Of a stretch of DNA of 64,000 bases, positions 63,071 through 64,000 are shown in pieces. The stretch covers positions 496,001 to 560,000 of the forward strand of contig SAUG01000020.1 in assembly GCA_011316305.1 (NCBI GenBank), read 5' to 3'. A model generated the notes under the pieces. It ran no database searches, was not told the DNA's origin, and was given only the letters and a program-made list of their open reading frames with translations. The translations under genes were made by a program, and so were the position numbers. The DNA comes from Rusavskia elegans. Taxonomy: Eukaryota; Ascomycota; Lecanoromycetes; Teloschistales; Teloschistaceae. How positions within the stretch are numbered: the first letter of the stretch is position 1; every line of letters starts with the position of its first letter.

Positions 63071-63676
63071 CAACCTGATATTGTAATATATATAAATAAC
63101 CACTTTTAATATATTTTTTAAAAATTATAAAGAATATATCTTATATAATTCTATCTAATCTATAGTTTTATCTTTTTAGAATCTTTTTTTATATATTAGC
63201 TGTCTGCGTATAGGATTTTCGAAAGTTAGTATCTTTTAGTCGAGGTTTTAGCGCTCCGCAGAACCGTATAATCGGTTAAAATATTCGAAAATACTCTAGA
63301 CGTAGACTATATAAATCCAGCGAGTAAATAATAAATTCTAAAAAAATAAAATTATAGAATAGATAGAATTGTAGAAAATATATTTTTTATAATTTTTAAA
63401 AAGAATATAAAAGATAATCGCCAGTTTATATAAAATTATTAGTTAATAGAATAATATAACGTCCGTTAATATATTACGTTTATTTATAATATTTTCGAAA
63501 TAATCCGAGTTTTTAATATAGTTTATTTTTTTTTTCCGTTAAATTATATAAAGAGTGTGAACTAGACAATCAAAAAATATTATAGATTAAAATTAATTTT
63601 TTAAATTACTTTCTAATTTTCTATACTAGACGCCGATTTTGATAACGTTTATATTCGTACAAGTTTGGAATACGTT
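63071..63676. other. AT-rich RIP-type DNA
   Basis: TpA-rich with broken frames, like region 1. No gene is seen and I could not match it to a repeat family in the window. Confidence 0.5.
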
Positions 63677-63980
63677 CTCGTCGGAATGGATTGGAAAAAC
63701 CCATTGGAATTTGGTATGGTAGACTTTTTTGGATTGGTGTGGTATGGATTTTAGAGGCCTCTAACCCAACCTATTTAAATAGTGTGGGTTTTTTTAATTG
63801 TCCTACGCGTTGTCCTACCTCTAATTCAATAAAACGCGTACGTAAAAGGGCTAAATAAAGTCTATTTTATTTCCCACGAAATAACCCACACCATTTACGC
63901 CCTAATCTATAAAACCCAATACCCTATTGGTGTGGGTTTTGAACTCTAAAACCTACACCGACCCAACCCATTCCGGCGAG
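63677..63980. mobile_element. Short inverted-repeat element (MITE-like), little mutated
   Basis: An 18-bp inverted repeat bounds it: ctcgtcggaatggattgg at the left, ccaacccattccggcgag at the right (two transitions). Inside are several ggtgtgg/aacccacacc motifs in both orientations, a pattern of subterminal repeats. CpA and TpG are retained, so it is recent or was never subject to RIP. It has no coding capacity. Superfamily not determined. Confidence 0.65.
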
Positions 63981-64000
63981 GAGAAATACGACGAAAATGA

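Overview
The window looks like a filamentous ascomycete (Pezizomycotina). It has short introns (about 45-130 bp, mostly 50-60) with GT..AG ends and CTAAC/CTGAC-like branch sites. It carries orthologues of typical fungal genes (septin Cdc12/AspC, Pwp2, SNW1/Prp45, WDR83). It also has a two-compartment structure: AT-rich repeat DNA carrying the signature of repeat-induced point mutation (RIP) abuts ordinary gene-dense DNA. In the AT-rich part CpA and TpG are almost absent and TpA is everywhere. I cannot name the species.

Region 1 (1-49,289) is RIP-degraded transposon DNA with no intact gene. I recognise these families by repeat structure and by decayed but readable protein motifs. (a) Gypsy-A: a full element at 40036-46667 (two LTRs, 5-bp target duplication ataat), a second copy cut by the left window edge (1-4372), and a solo LTR at 13810-14240. 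(b) Gypsy-B on the + strand from about 4373, and a Gypsy fragment at 11540-12308. (c) Gypsy-D at 29007-36033, inserted inside an older hAT element. (d) A large family of short hAT-type elements with ends TAGACTGG...CCAGTCTA (first base presumably C before RIP) and 8-bp target duplications, many exact. A larger relative at 14769-18029 retains a recognisable hAT dimerisation region. (e) Three or four copies of a tRNA-derived SINE. (f) Repeat families X and Y and a family with CGGAACGG ends. The elements are nested: around 28.9-36.4 kb a hAT contains a Gypsy element, which contains further hATs, one of which contains another hAT.

Region 2 (49,290-63,070) is gene-rich with balanced base composition. 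In order it holds a CID/RS-domain (CHERP-like) protein (+), an ACT-domain CASTOR-like protein (+), a WDR83/MORG1 WD40 protein (-), septin Cdc12/AspC (-), Pwp2/Utp1 of the U3 small-subunit processome (+), and SNW1/Prp45 (-). I rebuilt exon structures by eye from reading-frame continuity, splice signals and remembered family conservation. All six close as complete open reading frames. Three of the six (CID/CHERP-like, WDR83, SNW1) belong to families associated with the spliceosome. Septin and PWP2 are divergent and share a 337-bp upstream region. The ACT protein/WDR83 and PWP2/SNW1 pairs are convergent with very short gaps.

Region 3 (63,071-64,000) returns to AT-rich DNA and holds a short, little-mutated inverted-repeat element at 63,677-63,980.

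I did not find an obviously new enzymatic or defence system. The strongest unusual material is the datable nesting of elements with RIP-decayed target duplications, the GC-rich inverted-repeat island inside RIP'd DNA (32734-33259), the 14-nt microexon in the septin gene and the inferred GC-AG intron in PWP2.
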